Positions 21,978 to 33,691 of a DNA stretch of 64,000 nucleotides are shown in pieces. Within the stretch, counting starts at the first letter, position 1. Every line of letters starts with the position of its first letter. Made by a program: the position numbers and the translations under genes. The stretch is taken from positions 558,001 to 622,000 of the forward strand of contig NZ_JANUEQ010000003.1 in NCBI RefSeq assembly GCF_024807845.1. The letters run 5' to 3'. Origin of the DNA: Klebsiella sp. BIGb0407. GTDB lineage: Bacteria > Pseudomonadota > Gammaproteobacteria > Enterobacterales > Enterobacteriaceae. The notes under the pieces are model-generated. The model worked only from the letters and a program-made list of their open reading frames with translations, was not told the origin of the DNA and searched no databases.

Positions 21978-22826
21978 ATGAACTGTTTATTGCGAATCAG
22001 AACCCGCTATCCAATGCTGGCACAGAGCGAGCGTAAACTGGCTGACTTTTTACTTGCCGATCCTGAGCGTGTGCGGCATTTAAGTTCTCAGCAACTGGCT
22101 GAAGAAGCCGGTATCAGTCAATCGAGTGTAGTAAAATTTTCACAAAAGATGGGTTTCAAAGGTTTTCCTGCCATGAAACTGGCTATCAGCGAGGCTCTGG
22201 CGAGTGGCCAGAACCCGCATTCAGTGCTGGTTCATAACCAAATCCTTGGTGATGATCCTCTGCGAATGGTGGGCGAAAAACTGATTAAAGAAAATATTGC
22301 CGCGATGCATGCTTCGCTTGACGTGAATACCGAGGAAAAACTGCTCGCGAGTATCAATTTATTGCGTAATGCACGCCGGGTATTATTAGTCGGTATCGGT
22401 GCTTCAGGTTTAGTGGCTAAAAATTTTTCCTGGAAATTAATGAAAATTGGCATTAATGCCGTTGCCGAGCAAGATATGCATGCGTTACTGGCAACCGTTC
22501 AGGCTATGTCCTCAGATGATATTCTGCTGGCAATTTCCTATTCTGGTGAACGTCGAGAAATCAACCTTGCGGCCGATGAAGCCTTAAACGTGGGGGCAAA
22601 GGTTCTCACCATAACCGGTTTTACACCTAATGCCCTTCAGCAACGTGCAACACTTTGCCTCTATACCATTGCGGAAGAACAGGCAACCCGCAGCGCAGCA
22701 ATTTCATCTACCAGCGCTCAGATGATGTTAACCGACTTATTATTTATGGCTCTGGTGCAACACGATCTTGAAAATGCGCCAAACCGGATCCGCCACAGTG
22801 AAGCTTTGGTTAAGCGTCTGGTATAA
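21978..22826 (+). CDS. yfhH: MurR/RpiR-family transcriptional regulator YfhH
   Basis: Regulator with an N-terminal helix-turn-helix of the RpiR type (residues 1-77, including QQLAEEAGISQSSVVKFSQKMG) and a C-terminal SIS phosphosugar-binding domain (about 125-265, with VGIGASGLVAKNFSWKL and AISYSGERREIN). The protein has 282 residues, as in E. coli, where the target genes are not well defined. A GGAG motif precedes the ATG. It lies at the E. coli position, but a foreign-looking gene follows it here. Confidence 0.9.
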   Translation: MNCLLRIRTRYPMLAQSERKLADFLLADPERVRHLSSQQLAEEAGISQSSVVKFSQKMGFKGFPAMKLAISEALASGQNPHSVLVHNQILGDDPLRMVGEKLIKENIAAMHASLDVNTEEKLLASINLLRNARRVLLVGIGASGLVAKNFSWKLMKIGINAVAEQDMHALLATVQAMSSDDILLAISYSGERREINLAADEALNVGAKVLTITGFTPNALQQRATLCLYTIAEEQATRSAAISSTSAQMMLTDLLFMALVQHDLENAPNRIRHSEALVKRLV

Positions 22827-23151
22827 AACGTGGCGGCGCTGCCGCCCACTCTTAGAGAGCGCTTATCGAGAGATCACCCACTTTTATATAAATCCCTCCT
22901 GCAAATAAAAGAATTAATGTCATTTCTCCTTCCAGATAATATGAAACACTGAATCAATCAATAAAATAAAACTGTAATCAAATGAAAATTATAATAAATA
23001 TTGTTTTTTATTGAGATAGTTTGCTGATTCAGCAAGCGTTTATTTTGTTGCTGTACGTCCTGAGTATGCTAGCTGTTCCTTGTAGCGACTGATAAAGTAA
23101 TCCCGCGAGAAAATGTTAAATCTCGTGGGATGCTTTCAACAAGGAAATGGT
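22827..23151. other. AT-rich intergenic region after yfhH
   Basis: A GC-rich hairpin (GTGGCGGC...GCCGCC at 22830-22847) follows the yfhH stop and may end its transcript, although no U-tract follows. The rest is AT-rich and probably holds the promoter of the glycosyltransferase gene. No coding frame or recognisable site is seen. Confidence 0.5.
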
Positions 23152-24195
23152 ATGAAAATACTGATAATACGCCGAGATAACATCGGTGATTTAATTCTGA
23201 CTACACCTTTGATATCAGAATTAGCTAAGTCATTTGACTGTAAAATAGATGTACTGATTAATACCTATAATCAGCCGGTACTTGAGAATAATCCTCATAT
23301 TGGGCGAGTTCACATCTACAGCAAACTACATCATAGAAAACCAGGTCAGTCTGCAATCGGCGTAATATTTCGCCGCCTGAAAACCTATCTTGATATCCGG
23401 TTTGCCAAGTACGATGTCGCTATCATTGCCCGTGAGCACTGGAATAAACGCCCATTACAATGGGCGAGAATATCCGGGGCAAAACGAATTATCGCAGTGG
23501 GGAATGATACGCCACCAGTGATTACCGACAGGATCCCGTCACCTGTAGAAAAATGCCATCTTGTCGAGCTCCTTGCGGAACTCGCTAAACCGATTGGCGT
23601 TAAAAGTCTTCCGGGAAAACTCGAACTTTATCTCACTGAAGATGAAGTCAAAGATATGTCAGCGAGACTTAGGATTCCTTCCGGCACGCCTGTTTACGGT
23701 ATTCAGATCAGCGCCAGAAAACCGCTGCAACGCTGGCAAGCTGAGAAGTTTATCGAGCTAGCCCACAAAATGAGTCAGAGGGAAAACTGTCATATACTTC
23801 TGTTTTGGTCACCGGGTTCCTCTGATAATCAAGAACATCCGGGAGATGATGAAAAAGCACAGCAGATTATTGAATCTTGTAAAGGACTATCACTAACACC
23901 AGTAATAACAAAAAATATTAGAGAGTTGATGGCTGCAATGTCTCTGTGCGATCAAATTCTTACCAGTGATGGCGGAGCATTACACATAGCCGCAGGCGTG
24001 GATGTCCCTACTGTCGCTATGTTTGGTAACAGCGATGCCTGGTTTTGGGGCCCCTGGGGCGTTCCACATGAGATACTTGAAGCCCCCAATAGGAATGTGA
24101 ACCTGCTTGAAGTAGATGATGTTTTTGAGCGCTTTATCACCCTCCGTTCTCGTGTGATTTCTGAAGAGTCTGGCAGTTCAGTACTATCCCATTAG
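23152..24195 (+). CDS. Glycosyltransferase family 9 (heptosyltransferase-like)
   Basis: Cytoplasmic GT9-type glycosyltransferase, 347 residues, resembling the lipopolysaccharide heptosyltransferases. The N-terminus reads MKILIIRRDNIGDLILTTP, the hallmark of the family, and the C-terminal donor-binding domain has TSDGGALHIAAGVDVPTVA. The ATG at 23152 is preceded by AAGGA at 8 nt. An in-frame upstream start is not supported. The gene is AT-richer than its neighbours, stands alone between yfhH and yfhL, which are adjacent in E. coli, and ends in a hairpin. Donor and acceptor sugars are unknown, but a surface glycan or LPS core role is likely. Confidence 0.8.
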   Translation: MKILIIRRDNIGDLILTTPLISELAKSFDCKIDVLINTYNQPVLENNPHIGRVHIYSKLHHRKPGQSAIGVIFRRLKTYLDIRFAKYDVAIIAREHWNKRPLQWARISGAKRIIAVGNDTPPVITDRIPSPVEKCHLVELLAELAKPIGVKSLPGKLELYLTEDEVKDMSARLRIPSGTPVYGIQISARKPLQRWQAEKFIELAHKMSQRENCHILLFWSPGSSDNQEHPGDDEKAQQIIESCKGLSLTPVITKNIRELMAAMSLCDQILTSDGGALHIAAGVDVPTVAMFGNSDAWFWGPWGVPHEILEAPNRNVNLLEVDDVFERFITLRSRVISEESGSSVLSH

Positions 24196-24203
24196 TGAGT
24201 ACT

Positions 24204-24245
24204 AACAACAGTAAATGCAGAGCCGATACCTGTTTTACTGTTGTT
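24204..24245 (+). terminator. 12-bp inverted repeat after the glycosyltransferase gene
   Basis: AACAACAGTAAA (24204-24215) is repeated in inverted form as TTTACTGTTGTT (24234-24245) with an 18-nt loop, 8 bp past the stop codon. It is likely a transcription end or mRNA-stabilising stem, although the U-tract is poor. The following 24246-24532 shows no gene and probably contains the yfhL promoter. Confidence 0.5.
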
Positions 24246-24532
24246 TCCCGTACAGTCTTCCTGACACTTTCGCATACCTTTACGGATCGCTAAAACATCA
24301 CCATTATTGGGGCTATCTGATTTATGTGTTAAAGTGCGCGGCGTTCTCAATTCTTACCCGTTCGGGATCAGAAACAAGCTCATACATAGATATTTTTTCT
24401 TCGGGATAAATTTGATGTGTTGAGGTTTTGTGATACGGATTCAGTATATCGGGGATAAACATACAGTAAGTTAATCGCCATATACTTCAATAGCTTACTG
24501 ATTTTATTTTGTTTTATTGGTAAACCATTGAA

Positions 24533-24793
24533 ATGTCATTACTTATTACTAAGCGCTGTATCAATTGCGATATGTGTGAACCCGAGTGTCCTAACCAGGC
24601 GATTTCTATGGGTGATGTATTCTATGAGATAGATTCTGAGCGCTGTACTCAATGTATCGGGCATTATGAGACACCCACTTGCCAGCAAGTGTGTCCTATT
24701 GCTGGCACTATAATTAGCGACCCGCTTCATCAGGAAACTGAAGAACAGCTCTGGGATAAATTTGTCTTGCTTCACCACGCAGACAAAATTTAG
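24533..24793 (+). CDS. yfhL: YfhL family 2[4Fe-4S] ferredoxin
   Basis: Small electron carrier of the Alvin type, 86 residues, as in E. coli. Cluster ligands are C9, C12, C15 and C19 ([11 protein letters not shown]) and C38, C41, C50 and C54, with the longer loop typical of this subfamily. The C-terminus [17 protein letters not shown] is nearly identical to E. coli. The stop codon overlaps the convergent acpS by 4 bp. Confidence 0.95.
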   Translation: MSLLITKRCINCDMCEPECPNQAISMGDVFYEIDSERCTQCIGHYETPTCQQVCPIAGTIISDPLHQETEEQLWDKFVLLHHADKI

Positions 24794-25170
24794 TTTTCAA
24801 TAATCACTGTCGCACAAGCGTAGTGGCGCTCATCTGCCAGTGTCACGTGAACAGAGCGAACACCCAGATCACCCGCCATCTTCCCGGCTTGCTCTCTGAA
24901 AAGTAACAACGGTTTACCCAGAGGATCGTTGCTCACTTCAAACTGATTAAAAGCCAGACCGTTACGAATGCCTGTCCCCAGTGCTTTTGCCGCCGCCTCT
25001 TTAACCGCAAATCGCTTGGCGAGGAATCGCGCAGGCTGCTGATGGGCCTGGTATTGCGCCCATTCATCAGGACTTAATATCCGTTTAGCGAGTCTGTCAC
25101 CAGAACGAGAGATTGCGCCCTCAATACGCGCAATCTCTACGATATCAGTACCAATTCCCAGAATAGCCAT
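24790..25170 (-). CDS. acpS: Holo-[acyl-carrier-protein] synthase AcpS
   Basis: Transfers 4'-phosphopantetheine from CoA to acyl carrier protein, activating fatty-acid synthesis. The protein has 126 residues. The Mg-binding motif GIGTDIVEI (D9) lies at the start, and the second motif [14 protein letters not shown] follows. Its start codon overlaps the pdxJ stop by one base, so it is translated as the last gene of the rnc-era-recO-pdxJ-acpS operon. Confidence 0.96.
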   Translation of the reverse strand: MAILGIGTDIVEIARIEGAISRSGDRLAKRILSPDEWAQYQAHQQPARFLAKRFAVKEAAAKALGTGIRNGLAFNQFEVSNDPLGKPLLLFREQAGKMAGDLGVRSVHVTLADERHYACATVIIEN

Positions 25171-25901
25171 TAACGACGCGCTTCCAGCATCAGGCGTTTC
25201 ATTTCAGCGACCGCTTCTTTCAGACCGCTGAATACCGCCTGACCAATAATCGCATGGCCGATATTCAACTCAACCATTTCAGGAATAGCAGCAATCGCCT
25301 GGACGTTATGATAAGTCAGACCGTGCCCGGCATTCACTTTCAAACCTTTAGAGGTAGCATAAGCAGCAGCATCAGCGATACGGGCCAGTTCCTGAGCCTG
25401 TGCCACTTCATCTTTTGCTTCTGCATAACAACCGGTATGGATTTCGATATAAGGTGCTTTTACCGCTACAGCCGCATCGATTTGTGCATAGTCAGCATCA
25501 ATAAACAATGAAACCAGAATGCCGGCATCCGCCAGACGTGAACAGGCATCACGCATTTTATCGAGCTGCCCTGCAACATCCAGCCCACCTTCGGTAGTCA
25601 CTTCCTGGCGTTTTTCTGGCACTAAACAGCAAAAATGGGGGCGAGTTTCACAGGCAATAGTCAGCATTTCTTCAGTGACAGCCATCTCAAGGTTCATTCG
25701 GGTACCCAGCGTTTCACGTAAAATGCGTACATCACGATCGGTAATATGACGTCTGTCTTCACGCAGATGCACTGTAATGCCATCGGCTCCGGCTTGCTCA
25801 GCAATAAATGCTGCCTGAACAGGATCCGGATAACTGGTTCCACGCGCATTACGCAATGTAGCAATATGATCGATATTTACGCCTAACAGTAACTGAGTCA
25901 T
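25170..25901 (-). CDS. pdxJ: Pyridoxine 5'-phosphate synthase PdxJ
   Basis: TIM-barrel enzyme that condenses 1-deoxyxylulose 5-phosphate with 3-amino-2-oxopropyl phosphate to pyridoxine 5'-phosphate. The protein has 243 residues from the ATG at 25901, which has GGGG 6 nt upstream and matches E. coli. A TTG four codons earlier is less likely. Motifs include [34 protein letters not shown] and [13 protein letters not shown]. Confidence 0.96.
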   Translation of the reverse strand: MTQLLLGVNIDHIATLRNARGTSYPDPVQAAFIAEQAGADGITVHLREDRRHITDRDVRILRETLGTRMNLEMAVTEEMLTIACETRPHFCCLVPEKRQEVTTEGGLDVAGQLDKMRDACSRLADAGILVSLFIDADYAQIDAAVAVKAPYIEIHTGCYAEAKDEVAQAQELARIADAAAYATSKGLKVNAGHGLTYHNVQAIAAIPEMVELNIGHAIIGQAVFSGLKEAVAEMKRLMLEARR

Positions 25902-26003
25902 GCAATACCCCAAATGTTTACAGATAATGGCTAATGTACATCCGGCAACACCTTGATGGCTATGGTTGTCTGTTCGACACCCGCCATTTTGCGACCAAAT
26001 GGA

Positions 26004-26711
26004 TTATTTTTTGATTATAAACTGGCGAAAAAGCTCCCGACTTTTGAGCGGTTTACCTTGCAGGTAAGGTTTAAGAGCCATTCGCGTAAAACGTTTTGCA
26101 GCGCGCAGAGTATCGGTTTCAACAAAAGTTCGTTCTGACAGGGCTTTAAGCTGACGTCCGGTAAAACTATTGTTATTAATCACAATACTGGCGATAAAGC
26201 CTTTTTCTTCGCGATAGAGGTAGGTCATATTATCGCTGACCTCTTCCCCGCTACCGGCACAATGCAAAAAATCAACGCCGTAACCAAGATGAGCCAGTAA
26301 TGCCAGCTCAAAACGGCGTAATGCCGGTTCAGGTGTTCCCTCAATGCCAGCGAGTTCCTGGATGCAGTGTAAATAGTCAAAGAACAAATCGGAGAAGCGA
26401 GTTTCTTGTTCAAGTACCCGAGCCAGGAGCTCGTTAACATATAAACCGCTATAAAGGGAGATACCGCTCAGTGGTAGAGCAAGAGAGACCGCTTCTGCGC
26501 CACGCAAGGTTTTCACCTCACCCCGGCCACCAAAACGAATCAACAGAGGAACAAAGGGCTGCAGAGCCCCTTTCAGATTAGAGCGACGAGCACGCGCCCC
26601 TTTTGCTATCAGGCGAACACGCCCGGATTCCTCCGTGAACACATCAAGGAGAAGGCTGGTTTCGCTCCAGGGCCGAGTATGCAGAACAAATGCCCGTTGC
26701 CAGCCTTCCAT
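26004..26711 (-). CDS. recO: DNA repair protein RecO
   Basis: Works with RecR and RecF to load RecA on SSB-coated single-stranded DNA in gap repair. The protein has 235 residues. The N-terminal OB fold begins [20 protein letters not shown], and the C-terminal helical domain holds a Cys-poor zinc-less region as in enteric RecO. It lies 11 bp after era on the same strand. Confidence 0.95.
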   Translation of the reverse strand: MEGWQRAFVLHTRPWSETSLLLDVFTEESGRVRLIAKGARARRSNLKGALQPFVPLLIRFGGRGEVKTLRGAEAVSLALPLSGISLYSGLYVNELLARVLEQETRFSDLFFDYLHCIQELAGIEGTPEPALRRFELALLAHLGYGVDFLHCAGSGEEVSDNMTYLYREEKGFIASIVINNNSFTGRQLKALSERTFVETDTLRAAKRFTRMALKPYLQGKPLKSRELFRQFIIKK

Positions 26712-26722
26712 CTGATTATTCT

Positions 26723-28317
<1,595 letters not shown>

Positions 28318-28389
28318 TTAATTAATGCGTCGACTAATTCAGCACACGAAACAGACCTGAAAAAAATGCACAATGCTGTTTAGTGTGCT

Positions 28390-28411
28390 GTGGCTCTCGT
28401 GAGAGAGCCAC
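28390..28411 (-). promoter_or_regulatory. Hairpin in rnc leader (candidate RNase III autoregulation site)
   Basis: GTGGCTCTC and GAGAGCCAC form a perfect 9-bp stem with a 4-nt loop between lepB and rnc. E. coli rnc mRNA is cleaved by RNase III in a 5' stem-loop. That this hairpin is part of the equivalent structure is inference. It could instead end the lepA-lepB transcript. Confidence 0.4.
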
Positions 28412-28476
28412 CCTTTAAAGCGGGGTTATTCTATACACAACGACTGAGGATGTCGTTAGTTTGTGGGATAAAATTC

Positions 28477-29451
28477 TTAATGAATGCCGCCGATACGATT
28501 TAAACGAATACCTGTTGGCCATTCACCTTCTTGTTTCTCAAAACTCATCCAGATTGTGGTCGCTTTACCGACCAGATTTTGCTCAGGAACAAATCCCCAG
28601 TAACGGCTGTCAGCGCTATTATCACGGTTGTCGCCCATAACAAAATAGTTACCCGGTGGCACAATCCAGGTTGCTGGCGGCAAACCTGGCTGCTGGTAAT
28701 ACATACTCGCCTGATCTTGTGCTATCGGTAACAGCAGAATCTGGTGAGTCACATCGCCCAGGGTCTCATTACGAACATCAAGACGCGCGCCATTTTCCAG
28801 ATTTTTATCTAAAGGTACGGTAAAGAATCCTGCTGTTGCCTCAGAACCTTCACTGCGGGCAAAGGTTTGGACAAATTCACTCGGCTCAACATTAGAGTAA
28901 CTAATAGGAAGAGTGGTTTCACAGGCCTGACCGGAACGGCAATCCGGATAAATAGTCAGCTCTTTAGTCACCGGATCGTAACTCACGCGATCGCCAGGTA
29001 AGCCGATAACGCGTTTGATGTAATCCAGTCGGGTATCACGCGGATATTTAAATACCGCGATATCACCACGTTTCGGATGACCGGTTTCGATAAGCGTCTT
29101 CTGATAGATAGGATCTTTTATTCCATAGGCAAATTTCTCTACCAGAATAAAATCACCGATCAGTAATGTCGGCATCATCGAACCTGATGGGATCTGAAAA
29201 GGCTCATAAATAAATGAGCGGATCACCAGAACAATGGCCAGAACAGGGAATAGCGAGGCCAGCGTTTCCATGAAACCTTGCTTTTGCCCGACTTTTTTCA
29301 GCGTCTCTTTATCCAGCGTTCCACCAGTGACAACCTGAGCTGCCGCCTGTTGTTGTCGACGTTTTGGTGCAAAGATAAACTTATCCAGACACCAAAATAT
29401 GCCCGTGACCAGCGTGGCCAGCACGAGGATCAGGGCAAACATGTTCGCCAT
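28477..29451 (-). CDS. lepB: Signal peptidase I
   Basis: Membrane serine protease that removes signal peptides from exported proteins. The protein has 324 residues, as in E. coli. Transmembrane segments are at about 4-22 and 62-80, followed by the periplasmic catalytic domain. The catalytic serine is S91 in IPSGSMMPTL and the general base lysine is K146 in LDYIKRVIG. The C-terminal motif GDNRDNSADSRYWG is present. It follows lepA by 14 bp. Confidence 0.97.
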   Translation of the reverse strand: MANMFALILVLATLVTGIFWCLDKFIFAPKRRQQQAAAQVVTGGTLDKETLKKVGQKQGFMETLASLFPVLAIVLVIRSFIYEPFQIPSGSMMPTLLIGDFILVEKFAYGIKDPIYQKTLIETGHPKRGDIAVFKYPRDTRLDYIKRVIGLPGDRVSYDPVTKELTIYPDCRSGQACETTLPISYSNVEPSEFVQTFARSEGSEATAGFFTVPLDKNLENGARLDVRNETLGDVTHQILLLPIAQDQASMYYQQPGLPPATWIVPPGNYFVMGDNRDNSADSRYWGFVPEQNLVGKATTIWMSFEKQEGEWPTGIRLNRIGGIH

Positions 29452-29465
29452 ACCAACTCCTTAGA

Positions 29466-31265
29466 TTATTTGCCGTCTTTGCCAACATGAAGAATGGCAA
29501 GGAATGCCTCCTGAGGCAGTTCAACGTTACCAACCTGCTTCATACGTTTCTTACCGTCTTTCTGTTTCTGCAACAGCTTTTTCTTACGGCTGACGTCGCC
29601 GCCGTAGCATTTTGCCAGCACGTTTTTACGTAACTGTTTTACCGTTGAACGAGCGATAATGTGATTCCCTATAGCCGCCTGAATAGCAATATCAAACTGC
29701 TGACGAGGGATCAATTCTTTCATTTTTTCAACTAACTCGCGACCACGGTAAGGCGCGTTATCGTTATGTGTAATTAATGCCAGGGCATCAACACGTTCCC
29801 CGTTAATCATGACGTCCACACGCACCATATTAGAGGCCTGGAAGCGTTTGAAGTTATAGTCCAGAGAAGCATAACCTCGGGAAGTCGATTTCAGACGGTC
29901 GAAGAAGTCGAGCACCACTTCAGCCATAGGGATTTCATAGGTCAGCGCAACTTGATTACCGTGGTACACCATGTTGGTCTGTACGCCACGTTTTTCAATA
30001 CACAATGTAATGACGTTACCCAGGAACTCTTGTGGCAACAGCATATGACATTCAGCAATAGGTTCACGCAGCTCTTCGATGTTATTCAGCGCAGGCAGCT
30101 TCGACGGGCTATCAACGTAAATAACCTCTTTATTCGTCGTCACGACTTCATACACTACGGTAGGAGCCGTGGTAATCAGTTCCAGGTCGTATTCACGCTC
30201 TAAGCGCTCCTGAATGATTTCCATATGCAGCAGGCCGAGGAAGCCACAACGGAAGCCAAAGCCCAGTGCTGTTGAACTTTCTGGTTCATAGAATAATGAA
30301 GCATCATTCAGGCTAAGCTTGCCCAGCGCATCACGGAAGCCTTCATAGTCATCAGAGCTGATAGGGAATAGTCCCGCATAAACCTGCGGTTTCACCTTTT
30401 TAAAGCCAGGTAATGCTTTATCTGCCGGGTTACGAGACAGGGTCAAGGTATCGCCAACCGGAGCGCCTAAAATATCCTTGATAGCACAAACCAACCAGCC
30501 TACTTCACCGCATTTCAGTTCAGTACGATCGATTTGTTTTGGAGTAAAGATACCCAATCTGTCAGCGTTATAAACTTGACCGGTACTCATCACTTTAACT
30601 TTATCGCCTTTACGCAACGTCCCGTTTTTTACGCGAATCAATGAGACAACGCCGAGGTAGTTGTCGAACCATGAGTCAATGATTAACGCTTGCAGAGGCG
30701 CATCCGGGTCACCTTCTGGCGGCGGAATATCACGTACCAGACGCTCCAGTACCTCAGGAACACCTAAACCGGTTTTTGCCGAACAACGTACGGCATCAGT
30801 CGCATCGATACCGACGATATCTTCAATTTCTTCTGCAGCTCTGTCCGGATCGGCTGCAGGTAAATCTATCTTGTTAAGAACCGGGACAACTTCCAGGTCC
30901 ATTTCCATGGCGGTATAGCAGTTTGCCAGGGTTTGAGCTTCAACCCCCTGTCCGGCATCAACCACCAGCAGTGCACCTTCACAAGCCGCCAGAGAACGTG
31001 ACACTTCATAGGAGAAGTCAACGTGTCCTGGTGTATCGATGAAGTTAAGCTGATAGGTTTCACCATCTTTAGCTTTGTAATCAAGCGTTACGCTTTGCGC
31101 TTTAATGGTAATGCCACGCTCGCGTTCCAGATCCATGGAGTCCAGTACCTGAGCGGCCATTTCGCGATCGGTTAGCCCCCCACAAATCTGAATAATACGG
31201 TCGGACAGCGTCGATTTGCCGTGGTCAATGTGAGCAATGATGGAAAAGTTTCTTATGTTCTTCAT
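29466..31265 (-). CDS. lepA: Elongation factor 4 (LepA)
   Basis: Ribosome-associated translational GTPase that back-translocates or aids initiation and 30S assembly. The protein has 599 residues, as in E. coli. The P-loop AHIDHGKS is at 11-18, followed by the switch sequence [23 protein letters not shown] and [10 protein letters not shown]. The C-terminal EF4-specific domain ends ILHVGKDGK. An ATG seven codons upstream exists, but MKNIRNF matches homologues. Neither start has a strong ribosome binding site. Confidence 0.96.
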   Translation of the reverse strand: MKNIRNFSIIAHIDHGKSTLSDRIIQICGGLTDREMAAQVLDSMDLERERGITIKAQSVTLDYKAKDGETYQLNFIDTPGHVDFSYEVSRSLAACEGALLVVDAGQGVEAQTLANCYTAMEMDLEVVPVLNKIDLPAADPDRAAEEIEDIVGIDATDAVRCSAKTGLGVPEVLERLVRDIPPPEGDPDAPLQALIIDSWFDNYLGVVSLIRVKNGTLRKGDKVKVMSTGQVYNADRLGIFTPKQIDRTELKCGEVGWLVCAIKDILGAPVGDTLTLSRNPADKALPGFKKVKPQVYAGLFPISSDDYEGFRDALGKLSLNDASLFYEPESSTALGFGFRCGFLGLLHMEIIQERLEREYDLELITTAPTVVYEVVTTNKEVIYVDSPSKLPALNNIEELREPIAECHMLLPQEFLGNVITLCIEKRGVQTNMVYHGNQVALTYEIPMAEVVLDFFDRLKSTSRGYASLDYNFKRFQASNMVRVDVMINGERVDALALITHNDNAPYRGRELVEKMKELIPRQQFDIAIQAAIGNHIIARSTVKQLRKNVLAKCYGGDVSRKKKLLQKQKDGKKRMKQVGNVELPQEAFLAILHVGKDGK

Positions 31266-31485
31266 AAATATAAGTTTTTGTCTCATTTAGAGGCTTGGGT
31301 ATTTCTGATGGACACCACTGCGGGCACTCAGAGAGCACTACCCTTCAATTATTGGCGGGAATCTTACACTGTCACGCTGAATTAGTCAGCACATGCGTGT
31401 ATTACCACCCTGGTAACTCTGCGAATTCTCATATATTTAATCGGTTCGTACCGATGACCGTTCAGTGATTAAAGGCCCTGATACG

Positions 31486-31527
31486 ACTCATCCCGGCCAC
31501 TGACTCTGGTCTGTGGCCGGGATGAGT
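31486..31527. repeat. 15-bp perfect inverted repeat between lepA and rseC
   Basis: ACTCATCCCGGCCAC at 31486-31500 and GTGGCCGGGATGAGT at 31513-31527 can form a very stable GC-rich hairpin with a 12-nt loop. It lies 40 bp past the rseC stop and about 220 bp upstream of lepA. There is no U-tract, so it is an atypical terminator or mRNA 3'-end-protecting stem. Confidence 0.7.
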
Positions 31528-31534
31528 ATAAATA

Positions 31535-31561
31535 CCTGCAACTTGATAAATAGCGGGTATA
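31535..31561. repeat. One end of the dispersed repeat element, downstream of rseC
   Basis: CCTGCAACTTGATAAATAGC followed by GGGTATA resembles the right end of the element at 58281-58407 (CAGGTAACTTGAAGTATGAC, GGGTATA). No matching opposite end is visible, so it is a fragment. It directly follows the rseC stop codon. Confidence 0.45.
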
Positions 31562-31566
31562 CGTTG

Positions 31567-32049
31567 CTATGGCGTTTTGTACGAGGATACTGAGGTTTCT
31601 ACCCTCAATGAATCAGGCCCCAGCGCTACGTTCAGAATCACGGGTTGCCAGTTATCGCGCTGACTCAAGCGCTGTGAATAGAGACGCGCCAGCATAAACC
31701 CACCGACGCCACCTAGCAACGCTCCGGCCATTGCCGCGATATCCGTCGCGAAAAACCATTGAAACAGACCACCGATAACAAAAAGTCCGGCTAAAGGAGA
31801 CATATAGACCAGTAATGCAGAGCCTAACAGGCTCTTTTCAGCAATACCCAGTTCAACTTTTTGCCCGGCAATCAGTGGCTTTTCACTCTGTACTGTCAAT
31901 AAATGCTCAGTTTGCGGGCCCAGTTTATTCAGCACACGGGTACCGCATCCGGCACGCGAAGCGCAGCCGTTACAGGATGTTTTTACGTCGCATTTCAGCA
32001 CAGCTTGCCCATTTTGCCATGAGACGACTGTTGCCCACTCTTTAATCAT
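31567..32049 (-). CDS. rseC: SoxR-reducing / sigma-E regulatory protein RseC
   Basis: Inner-membrane protein of the rpoE operon, linked to SoxR reduction together with the Rsx complex. The protein has 160 residues. A Cys cluster (C20, C26, C29, C35) lies in the N-terminal cytoplasmic part, followed by two membrane segments (about 72-90 and 98-118). Its start overlaps the rseB stop by 4 bp. Confidence 0.94.
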   Translation of the reverse strand: MIKEWATVVSWQNGQAVLKCDVKTSCNGCASRAGCGTRVLNKLGPQTEHLLTVQSEKPLIAGQKVELGIAEKSLLGSALLVYMSPLAGLFVIGGLFQWFFATDIAAMAGALLGGVGGFMLARLYSQRLSQRDNWQPVILNVALGPDSLRVETSVSSYKTP

Positions 32050-33008
32050 GGTGCAGTTCCGAATTTGACGCCGTCAGCAATCCGCTTAGCGGTTTGCGGA
32101 GGCAGCTCTCCAACGATAGTTATCTCTGTTTTATCACGGTGCTGGGTATTAATCGTGCGGCGCCCGGTACGTATCAATTGCTCACCGTTACTTAATGCAC
32201 CCGTTATCTCATTCACATTCACAGAAAAACTAAAGAGTCCGTCACTGAAGAGACGAGATTCAATCGGGATACCTACCGAAGGTAAAGGACGGCGGCTACT
32301 GGATATCTCTTTGAAACCTTCAGGTAACCAGGAAACATGCCAGGTAAGATTCTCGCTGGCTGTATCAGGTACCGAGAATGCGGGTGGTAAACTGGCCTTC
32401 TCCAGGTCATTCATTGCCTCAGTGACTTCACCATCAACCGAGAATGAAATAACCCTGAATTGTTCCAGCGTATCACCGTCGCGGTCCAGTAAATCGACGC
32501 GTAGCGGTAGCTTAGTCTCGGTATCCACCCAGACAATATAGCTGTAGCGCGTACCATCCCGGGCAACGACACGTAATACATCACACAGACGATCGGCAAT
32601 ACGGGTACGCCCTACCGGAATAAAATCGTAGTAAGGTGCCAGTTGACTGAAATTGGTGTAAACAATAGACGGCAGCGAGTCAACGATGTAGTCACCGTTT
32701 AACGTAAAAGGCTCGAGTCCGGGTTCAAAATAGCTGATTTCGTCACCACGCTGAACAACCTCCCGCAGTGGACCATCCATTTGTAGCAACTGAGCAAGGG
32801 TATTGTTATTGCGCCGAATATGACGATAACGCTGCGACTCGATCCCTTGCTTGTTGACGCTGATAAATGACAGCTCGTAATTACGTGACTGACTGGCCTG
32901 GTTCATTTCCTGCAACAACGCCTCAGACGAATTTTCTTTCGCTGAGGCGCTTGCGGTAAATAACAGGCTGCTTGTCACAATAGACAGGGCATACCAAAGT
33001 TGCTTCAT
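32046..33008 (-). CDS. rseB: Sigma-E regulatory protein RseB
   Basis: Periplasmic sensor that binds RseA and protects it from DegS until displaced, linking lipoprotein and LPS stress to sigma-E. The protein has 320 residues with a signal peptide ending ASA (residue 23). The N-terminal domain is LolA-like and the C-terminal domain is smaller (from about 210). The start codon overlaps the last base of rseA. Confidence 0.95.
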   Translation of the reverse strand: MKQLWYALSIVTSSLLFTASASAKENSSEALLQEMNQASQSRNYELSFISVNKQGIESQRYRHIRRNNNTLAQLLQMDGPLREVVQRGDEISYFEPGLEPFTLNGDYIVDSLPSIVYTNFSQLAPYYDFIPVGRTRIADRLCDVLRVVARDGTRYSYIVWVDTETKLPLRVDLLDRDGDTLEQFRVISFSVDGEVTEAMNDLEKASLPPAFSVPDTASENLTWHVSWLPEGFKEISSSRRPLPSVGIPIESRLFSDGLFSFSVNVNEITGALSNGEQLIRTGRRTINTQHRDKTEITIVGELPPQTAKRIADGVKFGTAP

Positions 33009-33661
33009 TACTGCGATTGCGTTCCTAAAGTTTGAGTTCCAGGCACTTGTATCGCAGCTTGCTGAGGTGATGTTTGTTCAAACTGAGACTGCCCGGCGTG
33101 TAAACGGCGTTGCAATTCATAATCTTGCAGCATTGCATTAATCCGTCGACGCTGTTCCTGTGCCTGCGCCTGTGCAGAACTGCCAGGTACAGAGGCATCA
33201 GAAGGTACCCCTAAACTGACAGGACTGGCCTGGCCGATCATAGGTAAAGTATTAAACACCGGTGACTCTGGTTGCAAGTCACTTTCAGGCGTACCGTTGT
33301 ATTGTTGCACGCCAACGATAACCGCCAGAGAAACACAAGCAGCCAAACCGGCCTGGGTCAAATGACTCGCCCAAGGACGAACCCGATGCCAGAACGGCAT
33401 TTTCTGCCATTGCTCTGGTTGAGGCTGAGACTCAGTAATCAATGGCACAGCATTTTTTGCTGGTTCTTTCGCAATAGCAGCCATCACATTGGTAGATATA
33501 TCGAAATGAAGAACATCACTGCTGTCGCCACGCATCACGTCACGAATCAGATGATAACTCTCCCAGTTTTGCTGTAACGATTTGTCTTTAGACAAAGCAT
33601 TCAACAATTCACTGTCCAGAGACTCACCATCCATTAAAGCGGAAAGCTGTTCTTTCTGCAT
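33008..33661 (-). CDS. rseA: Anti-sigma-E factor RseA
   Basis: Single-pass inner-membrane protein whose N-terminal cytoplasmic domain (1-90) holds sigma-E inactive. Stress-driven cleavage by DegS and then RseP releases it. The protein has 217 residues. The membrane segment is at about 102-118. The sequence PVSL places V148-S149 exactly where DegS cuts E. coli RseA. The periplasmic tail is Gln-rich. It lies 30 bp after rpoE. Confidence 0.95.
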   Translation of the reverse strand: MQKEQLSALMDGESLDSELLNALSKDKSLQQNWESYHLIRDVMRGDSSDVLHFDISTNVMAAIAKEPAKNAVPLITESQPQPEQWQKMPFWHRVRPWASHLTQAGLAACVSLAVIVGVQQYNGTPESDLQPESPVFNTLPMIGQASPVSLGVPSDASVPGSSAQAQAQEQRRRINAMLQDYELQRRLHAGQSQFEQTSPQQAAIQVPGTQTLGTQSQ

Positions 33662-33691
33662 GCCTAATACCCTTCCAGTAATCCGACATCG

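Noticed and set aside
24215-24409. 64-codon frame after the glycosyltransferase
   Set aside because: It starts inside the inverted repeat and has an unusual Tyr/Ser/Phe-rich composition, with no recognisable domain and no good ribosome binding site. It is not supported.
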